From Desulfovibrio sp. OH1186_COT-070 (GTDB lineage Bacteria > Desulfobacterota > Desulfovibrionia > Desulfovibrionales > Desulfovibrionaceae): a DNA stretch of 37,347 nucleotides. Where the stretch lies: NCBI RefSeq assembly GCF_003860215.1, contig NZ_RQYH01000022.1, forward strand, positions 1 to 37,347. The letters are read 5' to 3'. This document shows, one piece after another, positions 24,307-33,437 of this stretch (positions are counted from its first letter, which is position 1; the number at the start of each line of letters is the position of its first letter). The notes beneath the pieces are model-generated. The model was not told where the DNA came from. It ran no database searches and saw nothing but the letters and a program-made list of their open reading frames with translations. The position numbers were made by a program, and so were the translations under genes.

Positions 24307-25119
24307 TTACCGGAACAGAAGTTTTTTCCAGAAAAACTTTATGTTGCCGTCCAGGTTTTCGGGCACTTCCCATGTGGTGATATTCTGGGCAAGAGCCAGA
24401 ACAGACTTGGCCGCCGGGCTTTGCGGGTCGCTGACGCAGAAGGGCAACTGCTGCACTACGGCCTTGCGCACACCGGTATCGCGGGGGATGATCCCCGTCA
24501 GTTCCAGCGAAACGCCGCTCAGAAAGTGGTCGCAGGCCTGATGCAGGCGCGCAAACATCTCCTTGGCCGTCTTGGCGTCGTGGGCCATGTTGACGCAGAC
24601 CTTGAAGCGCTCCACGCCGTGATTGGTCTTGAGCACCTTGATGAGGGCATAGGCATCGGTCAGGGATGTGGGCTCGGGGGTGAGCACCACAATGCGTTCC
24701 TGCGCGGCCATGTTGAAATAGAGAACATTGTCGTTGATGCCTGCGCCCGTATCCACGATGAGGTAGTCCAGTTCGTCTTCCATGTCCTCCACGGCTTCCA
24801 GAAGCTCAAGCTTCTGCCCGGTGGAAAGGGTCAGCATTTCGCTCATGCCCGAGGACGCGGGCAAAATGGTGAAGCCGTACGGCGTGGGAAACAGGATATC
24901 GTCCACCGTGGCGGTTTCGTGAAAAAGATGGAAAAGATTTTTCTGCGGGGTCAGCCCAAGCATCACGTCCACATTGGCCAGACCGAGGTCCGCATCAAGA
25001 AGCACAACCTGCTTGCCCAACTGCGCGAGGCAGATGGCCAGGTTGACCGCAATATTGGTTTTGCCGACGCCGCCCTTGCCGGAAGTGACGGAAAACACCA
25101 GAGGAAATGTGCCGCTCAT
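24307..25119 (-). CDS. flhG: Flagellar number regulator FlhG (FleN), MinD-like ATPase
   Basis: A 270-residue MinD/ParA ATPase. The deviant Walker A KGGVGKT is at residues 15-21, with ITxxDADLGLANVDVMLG-type switch (VVLLDADLGLANVDVMLGL) and DYLIVDTGAGI for Walker B. FlhG/FleN limits the number of flagella and antagonises FlhF; in polar flagellates it also modulates the sigma-54 activator FleQ. Located directly after flhF, 113 bases downstream, and before fliA, as usual. GGAGC precedes ATG at moderate spacing. Confidence 0.94.
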   Translation of the reverse strand: MSGTFPLVFSVTSGKGGVGKTNIAVNLAICLAQLGKQVVLLDADLGLANVDVMLGLTPQKNLFHLFHETATVDDILFPTPYGFTILPASSGMSEMLTLSTGQKLELLEAVEDMEDELDYLIVDTGAGINDNVLYFNMAAQERIVVLTPEPTSLTDAYALIKVLKTNHGVERFKVCVNMAHDAKTAKEMFARLHQACDHFLSGVSLELTGIIPRDTGVRKAVVQQLPFCVSDPQSPAAKSVLALAQNITTWEVPENLDGNIKFFWKKLLFR

Positions 25120-25232
25120 CTCTAAAGCTCCGCTAGTATGGGCCGCGTTGTGCAGAGCGCTGGGGAGCGTCTGGCTTGCCCGTTTTTGCAGTCCGTATGC
25201 CGGAAACCTGCGGTTCGTGTGCCGTGGCCCTG

Positions 25233-26279
25233 TCAGGCCGCCTGGCCGGGGATCTGCCTTTTGAAAATCAGCCGCCAGACCAGAGGTTCTGTGGCCGGGG
25301 CCAGGCTTTCCTTGAGTTCCGCGCCGAAAGACAGCGCGGAAACCGGCAGGTTGGCGGCACAGGCCACGTTGATGATGCTGCCGAAACTGATGGCCTCGTC
25401 CAGCTTTGTCCAGATCAGGGAACCGGGGCCGGAGGACTTGTAACGCTGCAAAAAAGCCTGGGTCTGCATGGGGTCACAGAAGGGCGAAAGCGTCAGGTGC
25501 GTGGCGTCGTCCTCTCCGGGAGTCAGGCCCATGTCGTCCCGCCACTGCGCGAGGCTGGAAGTCCGGTCAAGGCCGGGCACATCCACAAAAACAGCGCGCG
25601 CATCGCGGGTGGCTTCGAGAGCCTTGCTCATGGAAGCCCTGTCGGGCGCCTCCATGTAGGCAAAATTGGAAAGCTCCGCCCAGTGGCGCAGCGTCAAACG
25701 TCCGTTGCCTCGCAGGCAGTCGGCGTTGATGAAGGCAATGCGGGCGTCAGGCTCGCGCTTGCGCAAATGCAGGGCAAAGCGCAGGGCCGAGGTGGTTTTT
25801 CCGAAACCGAAAGGCCCGACCATGAGGTGGATGCGCTGCTTCCACAACTCCGGCCCCCACGCCCTGACAGGAACCATTCCCCCCAGGCAGGCAAGCACAG
25901 AGGTTCCCGGTTCGGCCAGAAGGCGCTGGTAAAGATCCACGGCCACAGCGTCGGACACGCCTTCTCGCTGCAAATATTCCAAAGCCACTCTCTGGCGCGG
26001 AGAAAGGCGTTCCACCTGGATGGAGGGCTGCATCAGGGCAAAAAGCTTGTCCTTGATATGCTGCCATTCCTTGTGCCACTCTCCCCAGCCGGACGGCGCG
26101 CCTTCGTTTTGGGGGCCGTCTGTCTGCGGCCTTTCCAGTCCCGCAGTGATTTCGTGACAGACTTCCCCGTTCCTGCGGTAGGTGCGGTTGCCCAGAATGA
26201 CGGCATCGGCTCCCATTTCCGCCTTGATCCTGACCAGAACTTCCTGTGATGTGGCTCCGGTGAATGTTTTTACCTGCAT
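25233..26279 (-). CDS. flhF: Flagellar placement GTPase FlhF, divergent
   Basis: A 348-residue SRP-type GTPase that would mark the pole where flagella assemble. N-terminus MQVKTFTG...VLVRIKAEMGADAVIL is the FlhF B-domain start; a helical N domain follows; the G domain begins near 150. G1 is GPFGFGKTT (155-163) and G4 is TKLDE (291-295). G2 reads DCLRGNG (187-193) in place of DTYRIGA and G3 is DVPG (233-236) in place of DTAG, so the catalytic loops differ from typical FlhF. A sigma-54 promoter lies about 55 bases upstream. First gene of the flhF-flhG-fliA-cheY unit. Confidence 0.93.
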   Translation of the reverse strand: MQVKTFTGATSQEVLVRIKAEMGADAVILGNRTYRRNGEVCHEITAGLERPQTDGPQNEGAPSGWGEWHKEWQHIKDKLFALMQPSIQVERLSPRQRVALEYLQREGVSDAVAVDLYQRLLAEPGTSVLACLGGMVPVRAWGPELWKQRIHLMVGPFGFGKTTSALRFALHLRKREPDARIAFINADCLRGNGRLTLRHWAELSNFAYMEAPDRASMSKALEATRDARAVFVDVPGLDRTSSLAQWRDDMGLTPGEDDATHLTLSPFCDPMQTQAFLQRYKSSGPGSLIWTKLDEAISFGSIINVACAANLPVSALSFGAELKESLAPATEPLVWRLIFKRQIPGQAA

Positions 26280-26332
26280 GGCCTTTTCCTGCGTCTGCCT
26301 GAGTGTTGCTTGCTTGACGATACAAGAGGACT

Positions 26333-26348
26333 TGCAAATTCAGGGCCA
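26333..26348 (-). promoter_or_regulatory. Sigma-54 promoter upstream of flhF
   Basis: On the minus strand TGGCCCTGAATTTGCA has GG (26347-26346) and GC (26335-26334) exactly ten bases apart with the TTGCA -12 element intact; the -24 half has CCC in place of CAC. It starts a separate unit for flhF-flhG-fliA-cheY, about 55 bases ahead of the flhF ATG. Confidence 0.7.
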
Positions 26349-26456
26349 AACAAAATGCACACAGCAGGCGCGCATGTCAGAACGTACTTATTCTGCACAA
26401 GAATTTTTTGAGTAGTACATGGGGCTACGGCGAAAGGCAATGTTTTTCCGCCAGCG

Positions 26457-26488
26457 GCCGGGCCGCGCCAAAGTTGGCGCGGCCCGGC
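26457..26488. terminator. Strong hairpin after flhA without T-run
   Basis: GCCGGGCCGCGCC (26457-26469) and its exact complement (26476-26488) form a 13-bp GC stem with a 6-base loop. It lies about 45 bases beyond the flhA stop on the minus strand. No T-run follows on either strand, so it may act as an RNA stabiliser, a Rho-assisted stop, or a barrier between the flhBA and flhF units. Confidence 0.55.
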
Positions 26489-26534
26489 TTGGTGACAAAG
26501 CCTGTTTTGTGGCGTTTGCGGTGGCCTGCCGCCC

Positions 26535-28634
26535 CTATTCCGCCAAGACGCTGCCCACAGATTGCAGGCGGATGTCCTGCGGAATTTCCGCTTGGGAAAT
26601 GACAGGGGCCGATGGCAGGAAGCGGGTAAGAATCTGCGCCAGATGCGGCCGGATGAGCGGGCTGACCAGCAGCACGGGCTGCCCTTCGGCGTTGAGCGCA
26701 TTTTCCATGGCCGCGCCGATATTGGCCACCAGGCGCTGGGCCGCAGCCGGATTGAGCGAAAGAAAGGTAACTCCGTTGTCGGCCTGGCGCAGCCCTTCCT
26801 GCACCGTGCGCTCCGCGGCAGGCGCCAGGGTAACCACAGACAGGACGCCCTGGCTGTCCAGATAGGGGCGCACAATGGATCTGGCCAGTTTTTCGCGCAC
26901 ATGTTCGGTCAACTGTTCCGGCGCCTTGATCATGGGGCCGACATCGCCCAGAGTTTCCACAATGGTCAGCATGTCGCGGATGCCCACATTTTCGCGCACC
27001 AGAAGTTGCAGCACCTTTTGCACGGCTCCCAGAGGCAGCACGCCGGGCACCAGATCTTCCACGGCCTTCGGTGCATGCCGGGCCACATTGTCCAGCAGCC
27101 CCTGCACTGCCTGACGGTCCAGAAAGTCGGAAAGATGGCGCTTGAACACTTCCGTCAAATGGGTGGCAATGACCGTTGCCGGGTCCACAACCGTGTATCC
27201 GGCCAGCATGGCTTCTTCTCTCTGGCTGTCGGGTATCCAGAGGGCCGGCAGGTTGAAGGCCGGCTCGCGCGTTTCGATGCCGCTGATTCTGGTGGTCACG
27301 TTGCCGGGATCCATGGCCAGAAAATGGTCCACAAGGATTTCTGCCGAGGCCACCTGATTGCCCTTGATGAGCAGGGCGTACTGGCCGGGCTTGAGTTGCA
27401 GGTTGTCGCGCAGATGCAGGGAGGGGATCACCACACCCATGTCCAGGGCAAACTGCCTGCGGATGGAGCGGATTCTGGCCAGCAGATTGCCGCTCTGCTC
27501 TTCGTCCACCAGGGGAATCAGCCCGTAGCCCACTTCCAGTTCCAGCGTGTCCAGGGGCAGCAGGGCCTGCACTTCCTCCGGAGTGTCCGCAGTGCCCGAA
27601 GACGCCTTGGCGTTCTTGTCCTGCCCTGTCCGGGCGGCACTCTCCTGCTCGTTGCGCGCGCTCAGGCGGGCCACGGCGAAAATGAGCCCGGACATGATCA
27701 GAAAGGGAATGGTGGGCAGGCCGGGAACCAGGGCAAACAGCAGCAGAACGCCGGAAACCACCTTGAGGGCGCGGCTGTTGAACGTGAGTTGGGCAAGAAA
27801 TTCTTCACCCATTTTGGCTTCGGAAGCCGCGCGCGAAACCAGCAGGCCGGTTCCCGTGGAAACAACAATGGAGGGAATGGTGGAAACCAGACCGTCGCCG
27901 ATGGTCAGCAGGGAATAGGTTGTCAGGGCGGCATTCCAGTCCATGTCTTTCTGCACCATGCCGATGATGATGCCGCCCACAATGTTGACCAGCGTGATGA
28001 ACATGCCGGCGTTCACGTCGCCGGAAACAAATTTGCATGCGCCGTCCATGGCGCCGTAAAAGTCCGCTTCCTTGCGCAGTCCCGCGCGCCGGGCTGTGGC
28101 CTGCTCCTCGTCAATGAGCCCGGCATTGAGGTCTGCCTCAATGGCCATCTGCTTTCCGGGCATGGCGTCCAGGGTGAAGCGGGCAGCCACTTCGGCAATG
28201 CGTGTTGTGCCCGCGGTGATGACCACCTTGTTGAGGATGAACAAAATGAGAAAGATGACAGCGCCCACGGCATAGCTGCCGCCCACCACAAACTCTCCGA
28301 AAGCCTGTATGACTTCGCCGGCGGCGCTCGCGCCCATGTCGCCGTTGAGCAGAATCAGGCGGGTGGAGGCCACGTTGAGGGCCAGGCGCAGCAGGGTCGT
28401 GACCAGCAGCAGGGAGGGGAAAATGGTGAATTCCAGGGGAGAGTTCATGAACATGGTGGTGATGAGCACCAGCAGAGAAATGGAAATGCTCACACAAAGC
28501 ATGATGTCCAGAAAAAACGTGGGTAGCGGCACCAGCATGACAAAGAGAATGATCACAACGCCCGCGGCCAGCATAAGCTCGCCATGCTTGGAAAAACGGC
28601 TGTAGTCCAGTTGGGGCAGGGCTGCTGTTGCCAT
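26535..28634 (-). CDS. flhA: Flagellar export gate protein FlhA
   Basis: A 699-residue inner membrane component of the flagellar type III export gate. The N-terminal half has eight transmembrane segments (from VVIILFVMLVPLPTFFLDIML), and the FHIPEP signature region is recognisable around NSPLEFTIFPSLLLVTTLLRLALNVASTRLIL. The cytosolic FHIPEP-loop and the C-terminal ring domains (GYGLIPLVDEEQSGNLL; REPAFNLPALWI; TVVDPATVIATHL; REELTxxV-type helix) bind chaperone-substrate complexes. Length is normal (about 690-700). It follows flhB by 42 bases in one unit. A GAGGTG at long spacing precedes ATG. Confidence 0.96.
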   Translation of the reverse strand: MATAALPQLDYSRFSKHGELMLAAGVVIILFVMLVPLPTFFLDIMLCVSISISLLVLITTMFMNSPLEFTIFPSLLLVTTLLRLALNVASTRLILLNGDMGASAAGEVIQAFGEFVVGGSYAVGAVIFLILFILNKVVITAGTTRIAEVAARFTLDAMPGKQMAIEADLNAGLIDEEQATARRAGLRKEADFYGAMDGACKFVSGDVNAGMFITLVNIVGGIIIGMVQKDMDWNAALTTYSLLTIGDGLVSTIPSIVVSTGTGLLVSRAASEAKMGEEFLAQLTFNSRALKVVSGVLLLFALVPGLPTIPFLIMSGLIFAVARLSARNEQESAARTGQDKNAKASSGTADTPEEVQALLPLDTLELEVGYGLIPLVDEEQSGNLLARIRSIRRQFALDMGVVIPSLHLRDNLQLKPGQYALLIKGNQVASAEILVDHFLAMDPGNVTTRISGIETREPAFNLPALWIPDSQREEAMLAGYTVVDPATVIATHLTEVFKRHLSDFLDRQAVQGLLDNVARHAPKAVEDLVPGVLPLGAVQKVLQLLVRENVGIRDMLTIVETLGDVGPMIKAPEQLTEHVREKLARSIVRPYLDSQGVLSVVTLAPAAERTVQEGLRQADNGVTFLSLNPAAAQRLVANIGAAMENALNAEGQPVLLVSPLIRPHLAQILTRFLPSAPVISQAEIPQDIRLQSVGSVLAE

Positions 28635-28676
28635 ATTTCTGACACCTCATGTCATGGGGCGCTCGCGCGCCCGCGC

Positions 28677-29765
28677 TTATACGGTGGCCGAACCGGCGCT
28701 TTTGGGCTTGAGCCGCCAGATGCTGGCCAGGATTCCGGCAACGGCCTTGTACAGTTCTTCGGGGATCATGTCGCCGACTTCCACGGACTTATACAAAGCC
28801 CGTGCCAGAGGCACGTTCTCCCTGATGGGCACATTGTTTTCTCTGGCAATGGCCTTGATTTTCTCGGCCATATGGTCGGCACCCTTGGCCAGCACCACCG
28901 GGGCCGGTGCCTCGGTGGCGTTGTAGCGCAAGGCCACGGCAATGTGGGTGGGGTTGGTGATCACCACATCGGCCTTGGGCACGTTCTGCAACATGCGCTT
29001 GCCCATGACTTCCATCATTTTTTTGCGTTGCTGGCCCTTGACCGTGGGATCGCCTTCGGCCTGCTTCTGCTCGTCCTTGACTTCGGACTTGGTCATTTTC
29101 ATGCCTTCGTTGTAGGCATAGCGTGACTGCCAGACATCAAAGATGGCAATGGCCACAATGGGGAGCAGGGCGTAGCTTGCCAGTTTGAAGGCCATGCGCA
29201 GCATGTAGGCGGCCGTTCCCTCGGTGGTGGCATGGTACATGGGCAGGAAGTTCTGGTATTCGCTGTAGATGACCCATCCGGGAATAATGGCCAGAATAAC
29301 GCAGAACAACAGACTTTTGACAGTGCGCAAAATGGTTTGCGGTGAAAACATCATTTGCCGCAAACCCTTGATGATGTTGAACCGCTGGAGCTTGGGCCTG
29401 AAAACCTTGGTCGTCCAGAGTTTGCCCACCTGCAGGCGCTGGGCCAGAAAGGCCAGAAAAGCCAGCGTCAGAAGAACGGGCATGGTGATGATGCAGATTT
29501 CGGCCATGAGATCCAGGCTCAGGCTGTAGACATTCTGCGGATTGGGATCAAACTCTCCGGCATGGCTCAGAAAGTGCCGGAAAAGCCCTTTGAGTTTTTC
29601 GCTCATGGGGCCGATCCAGACATAGAGGACAGACATGCCGCCCATCAGGCTGACAGCTTTGCCCAACTCCTGGGATTTGGGAACATTGCCTTCCTGACGC
29701 TGTTTGTTTCTGCGTTTTGGTGTGGCTTCTTCGGTTCTGCTGGGGTCTGTCTGCTTGCCGAACAT
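28677..29765 (-). CDS. flhB: Flagellar export switch protein FlhB
   Basis: A 362-residue inner membrane protein that sets the length of the hook and switches export specificity. Four transmembrane segments lie between residues 35 and 215. The autocleavage motif NPTH is at 271-274 (VVITNPTHIAVALRYN) and the C-terminal cytosolic domain is complete (IARENNVPIRENVPLARALYK). The start at 29765 (MFGKQTDPSRTEEATPKRR) fits family N-termini; extension to 29861 would cross the sigma-54 promoter. First gene of the flhBA unit. Confidence 0.95.
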   Translation of the reverse strand: MFGKQTDPSRTEEATPKRRNKQRQEGNVPKSQELGKAVSLMGGMSVLYVWIGPMSEKLKGLFRHFLSHAGEFDPNPQNVYSLSLDLMAEICIITMPVLLTLAFLAFLAQRLQVGKLWTTKVFRPKLQRFNIIKGLRQMMFSPQTILRTVKSLLFCVILAIIPGWVIYSEYQNFLPMYHATTEGTAAYMLRMAFKLASYALLPIVAIAIFDVWQSRYAYNEGMKMTKSEVKDEQKQAEGDPTVKGQQRKKMMEVMGKRMLQNVPKADVVITNPTHIAVALRYNATEAPAPVVLAKGADHMAEKIKAIARENNVPIRENVPLARALYKSVEVGDMIPEELYKAVAGILASIWRLKPKSAGSATV

Positions 29766-29819
29766 GGTGCGCCCTTGCTGAGTCTGGAATCCTGTGCTGC
29801 GGGTCTTGCCTCTGGAGTT

Positions 29820-29835
29820 AGCAAGAAGCGTGCCC
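29820..29835 (-). promoter_or_regulatory. Sigma-54 promoter upstream of flhB
   Basis: On the minus strand GGGCACGCTTCTTGCT matches the -24/-12 consensus at all positions except the first base: GG at 29834-29833, GC at 29822-29821, ten bases between. It lies about 55 bases before the flhB ATG. Confidence 0.75.
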
Positions 29836-29962
29836 GTGATCCCGCACGGCATGTTTGCCATGCGGTCTTTTCCGGCGTAGGTTCTGCCCCCGATGCCGTG
29901 GCGGTTGCGGGGCAGCGCAAAATCCGCAAAAGATTCCGGTTGCGTCAGTTCTGGAGACAGAA

Positions 29963-31192
29963 ATGTTTTACGGATGGAAGCTCAGCCTGCTTTCCATGGG
30001 GGGCAACTTCATGCTCCAGGGAACAGTGCTGTACTGCATGAACGCCTTCATGGAGCCCTTGTGCCAGATCAATGGCTGGACGCGGACAGAGCTTTCCCTG
30101 TCCATGGCTTTGGCCGCTCTGGCGGGGCAGGCGGCCATGCCGCTGGCCGTCTCCCTGGCCGCGCGCTATCCTTTGCGCAGACTCATGATCCTGGGGGCAA
30201 TGCTGGGTGGCGCGGCCACCGTGGGGCTGGGCCATGCCGCGCATCTTGTGCCTTTTACCCTGTTTTTGACCGTGGCCTGGGCCGCGACCCAGATTTGCGG
30301 AGGGGTGGTGGGCAATGCCCTGATGAGCAACTGGTTTCATTACCTGCGTGGGCGGGCCTTTGGCCTGGCCAATGCGGGAACTTCTCTTTCCGGCGTACTG
30401 CTGCCCCTGCTGAGCATGGCGCTCATCAATCACTACAGCGTGGCTGTGGCGTACACGGTTCTGGGCCTGCTGACCTTTGGCCTTGCCCCTCTGTCCTGGT
30501 TTCTGGTGCGTGACATGCCGCAGGATCTGGCCCTTTTTCCCGACGGCAGGCGCCACCAGCCCTGGGTTTCCAAAAAACACAGGACACCGGCACTTTCTTT
30601 TTGGGGCATGGCGCGCATACCTGCGGGCTACTTCATGGGGCTGGCCTTCGGCCTGACGGTGATGGTGGGCACGTCTGTCATGAGCCAGATGAAGCCGCGG
30701 TTTTCCGATCTGGGACTGGAGGCCTATCCGGCCATGCTGCTGGCCTGTGCCGCAGCCCTGTGCGCGGCGGTGGGCAAATATCTCTGGGGCTGGGTGTGTG
30801 ACCGTTTTACACCGCTCATGGCCATGCGTCTGGTCATGCTCGGCTGCACGCTGGGCATGGGGCTGGGATTTCTGCCGTCCGGCGTCTGGAGCATGAGCCT
30901 GTTCAGCATTGCCTTCGGCGTGTGTGTGGGGGGAGTGTGGACCGTGCTGCCCACGGTGGTGGCCTATTATTTCGGCTCCGAAAATTTTTTGCCCGCCTAC
31001 AAGTTCCTGTCTGTCTTCATTCTGCTGCGCAGCGCGGGCTATCCCGTTCTCGGCTGCTCCTATGACCTGACCGGGGGGTACGGTGCGGCAGACCTGTTCT
31101 TTCTGGGCCTGCTGGCGCTGTCTCTCGTCCTGAGCTTTCTTTTGCGGGAGGGGCGGGCCGCCGAGGGGCTGATACGCCATCACCATCTGTAA
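29963..31192 (+). CDS. MFS transporter (OFA-like)
   Basis: A 409-residue protein with about 12 transmembrane segments. The start FYGWKLSLLSMGGNFMLQG and the INGWTRTELSLSMAL segment are characteristic of the oxalate/formate-antiporter-like (monocarboxylate) branch of the major facilitator superfamily. The conserved loop 2-3 motif is degenerate (ARYPLRRLMILGAML). The substrate is unknown; small organic acids are typical. GGAGACAG precedes ATG 29963. Divergent from flhB (197-base gap) and convergent with tyrA, with no evident link to either system. Confidence 0.85.
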   Translation: MFYGWKLSLLSMGGNFMLQGTVLYCMNAFMEPLCQINGWTRTELSLSMALAALAGQAAMPLAVSLAARYPLRRLMILGAMLGGAATVGLGHAAHLVPFTLFLTVAWAATQICGGVVGNALMSNWFHYLRGRAFGLANAGTSLSGVLLPLLSMALINHYSVAVAYTVLGLLTFGLAPLSWFLVRDMPQDLALFPDGRRHQPWVSKKHRTPALSFWGMARIPAGYFMGLAFGLTVMVGTSVMSQMKPRFSDLGLEAYPAMLLACAAALCAAVGKYLWGWVCDRFTPLMAMRLVMLGCTLGMGLGFLPSGVWSMSLFSIAFGVCVGGVWTVLPTVVAYYFGSENFLPAYKFLSVFILLRSAGYPVLGCSYDLTGGYGAADLFFLGLLALSLVLSFLLREGRAAEGLIRHHHL

Positions 31193-31254
31193 GGCGGAAT
31201 GCACAGTGCCTTGCGGTTGCCCCGCACGGGCGCGGGCACTGGCCGGAGCCGGGG

Positions 31255-32073
31255 TCAGTCCGCTTCTTCCTGTCCGTTGTTCCACCACCATTGCGCGCGT
31301 CGGCAGAGCAGGTCAACATCACCGGCCGCCGCCAGATTGAGCATGTTGCGGTATTGGCGCACGGCCTCGTGGCTGTGGGCATTGGCCTCAAACAGGTCGG
31401 CAAAGAGCCGCGCGTCCTCGGTGAGCATTTTGCGGGCCGCGTGCAGGCGCCTCCGGAAGGACGGCGTAAGAAAAGGCAGCAGATCGTCCTCTCCGGCCAG
31501 CATGGCAAAATAGGTCAGGTTGGTGATGAAGTTCATGTTCTGGATGCGGGCCATGGCCTTGTCGTGCGTTGCGGCGTCAGAGCGGAAGACCTGGCAGCCC
31601 AGCAGAGTGAAAAAGTTTTCGGTCAGGGCCAGATGGCGTTTTTCGGCCCGCGCACCGGGCACAATGACCACGGGCCTGTCCGCGGTTGTTTCCGGCTGCG
31701 GGCCGAACAGGGGGTGGCTGCCGACCACAGCCCCGGGCCAGACTTTTTCCATCTGGCGCAACGGCCCTTCCTTGACCGAGGTGATGTCGGCCAGAACCGC
31801 GGTGTGCGGCAAAAAAGAGCAGACCTGAAGGGCAACCTGCTCCAGAACCGGCGCGGGCACGCAGAGCAGGGCCAGTTCCACATCAGCACAGGCCTGGGCC
31901 AGCGTCGTGGAGGTGAGTTCCGTATCCACGCCCCGCACATCCAGTCCCGCGTCCCGCGCCTGGGCCAGCAGCATGCCGCCCATGCGCCCGCGCGCGCCGA
32001 CAATGAGCGTGGCAGAAGGCAGGTCTTTGCACGCGTCCGCGCGCGTACTGTTCAGCATGTCAGTTTTTCCCAT
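31255..32073 (-). CDS. tyrA: Prephenate dehydrogenase
   Basis: A 272-residue monofunctional enzyme that oxidises prephenate to 4-hydroxyphenylpyruvate for tyrosine. The Rossmann fold starts at ATLIVGARGRMGGMLLAQA (21-39); the active-site His is residue 120 in VGSHPLFGP, and DKAMARIQNMNFITNLTYF belongs to the helical dimer domain. There is no chorismate mutase fusion, which fits because pheA carries that domain. Two starts are possible: 32073, or 32058 where ATGCTGA overlaps the end of aroA. Neither has a strong Shine-Dalgarno, which implies translational coupling. Last gene of the operon. Confidence 0.93.
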   Translation of the reverse strand: MGKTDMLNSTRADACKDLPSATLIVGARGRMGGMLLAQARDAGLDVRGVDTELTSTTLAQACADVELALLCVPAPVLEQVALQVCSFLPHTAVLADITSVKEGPLRQMEKVWPGAVVGSHPLFGPQPETTADRPVVIVPGARAEKRHLALTENFFTLLGCQVFRSDAATHDKAMARIQNMNFITNLTYFAMLAGEDDLLPFLTPSFRRRLHAARKMLTEDARLFADLFEANAHSHEAVRQYRNMLNLAAAGDVDLLCRRAQWWWNNGQEEAD

Positions 32074-33437
32074 ATCTGCCAGAAGTGGGGAAAGGACTTG
32101 CCCACCACGCCGGGATCGTCCAGCAGCGTCCGTACGCGCGCCCCGGAGCGGCGCAGGTCCAGCAGTGCCAGAGACATGGCGATGCGGTGGTCGTTATGGG
32201 CGCTCAGGCCCGCGCCCGGCGCGAGTACCGGGGGTTTTCGGGTATCACCGTGGATGACCAGTCCGTCGGGCAACTGCTCCACCGTCACGCCGAGCCTGGT
32301 CAGCTCGGCAGCCGGGGCGGCAATGCGGTCGGACTCCTTGTGGCGCAGGTGTGCGGCATTGGTGATGCGCGTGCTGCCCTGGGCAAAGGCGGCCAGCACG
32401 GCGACAGTGGGCACAAGGTCCGGGCAGTTGCCCATGTCCAGATCCGCGCCGTGCAGGGCAGAAGGCCGGACAGTCACCGAGCGGGGCTCCACAGAAAGAT
32501 CGGCGCCCATTTTTTGCAGAATGTCCAGCATGCTCCTGTCGCCCTGCAGGGAATCGGCGTGCAGGTTTTCCACACATACCGGACGCGGCCCCAAGGCTCC
32601 TGCGGCCAGCAGGTATGATGCGCCGGACCAGTCGCCCTCCACACAGTGGTCGCTGGCGTGGTACACGCCGGGGCGGACACTGATGCGCACGCAGCCCGGC
32701 CTGGCTTCGGTCAGCGAGCGCCATGCGCTGGCGGCACTCCAGGGGCCGAGGGGATGGGGCCGTGTTTCCACCAGAAAGCCTATGCCAAAATCTTCAAGAC
32801 ATTGCAGGGTCAGGCCCACATAGGGCCAGGACACGGCCTTGCGCCCTCCCAGCGTGATCCGCAGGGGTTGGGCTGCCAGCGGGGCAGCCAGCAACAGGCC
32901 GGAAAAATACTGGCTTGAAAGATCCATGCCCAGTTCCAGCTCGCCCCCGCACAAACCGGGGTTCAGGCCGCAGGCTTCCAGCACAAGGGGGGGGCAGTTG
33001 TCCTGCCCCTCAAAGTGCAGGCGCGCGCCCAGGGCGCGGAGAGCGGGCACAAGGTCGCCCAGGGGCCTCTGGTGCATGCGCCCCGTGCCGTGAATGCGGA
33101 AAAAACCCCGCCCGGCGGACAGCACGGCGGTCAGCAGGCGGCAGGTGGTGCCCGATTCCTCCACATTGCAGTCCAGAGGCTCTGCACGCGTGCCGCCGCG
33201 GGGCTGGCCTTTCATGCCCGTGACCCGCCAGCCGCCGGAGGTATCCGGGTTTTGGGGCAGGGGCTTCATCTGCGCTCCGGCGGCGCAGAGCAGGTCGCGC
33301 GTGCGTTCCAGATCCCGGCTTTCCAGTGTATGGCTGATGCAGGAGGTGCCGTCGGCCAGAGCCGCCGCCAGAAGATATCTGTGCGAAACGGATTTGGACG
33401 GCGGCGCCGGGACGTGTACACAGGGCAGAGTGTTCAT
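32052..33437 (-). CDS. aroA: 3-phosphoshikimate 1-carboxyvinyltransferase (EPSP synthase)
   Basis: A 461-residue enzyme that transfers enolpyruvate from PEP to shikimate-3-phosphate. PPSKSVSHR carries Lys15, Ser16 and Arg20; LRHKESDRI and HNDHRIAMSLAL contain further active-site residues. The PEP/glyphosate loop reads SGTTCRLL, with Gly96, Thr97 and Arg100 but Leu101 where E. coli has Pro, like Bacillus-type enzymes. The length is longer than the usual 430 owing to several loops. ATG overlaps the pheA stop (ATGA) and the 3' end overlaps tyrA. The larger upstream frame belongs to pheA in another frame. Confidence 0.95.
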   Translation of the reverse strand: MNTLPCVHVPAPPSKSVSHRYLLAAALADGTSCISHTLESRDLERTRDLLCAAGAQMKPLPQNPDTSGGWRVTGMKGQPRGGTRAEPLDCNVEESGTTCRLLTAVLSAGRGFFRIHGTGRMHQRPLGDLVPALRALGARLHFEGQDNCPPLVLEACGLNPGLCGGELELGMDLSSQYFSGLLLAAPLAAQPLRITLGGRKAVSWPYVGLTLQCLEDFGIGFLVETRPHPLGPWSAASAWRSLTEARPGCVRISVRPGVYHASDHCVEGDWSGASYLLAAGALGPRPVCVENLHADSLQGDRSMLDILQKMGADLSVEPRSVTVRPSALHGADLDMGNCPDLVPTVAVLAAFAQGSTRITNAAHLRHKESDRIAAPAAELTRLGVTVEQLPDGLVIHGDTRKPPVLAPGAGLSAHNDHRIAMSLALLDLRRSGARVRTLLDDPGVVGKSFPHFWQIWEKLTC

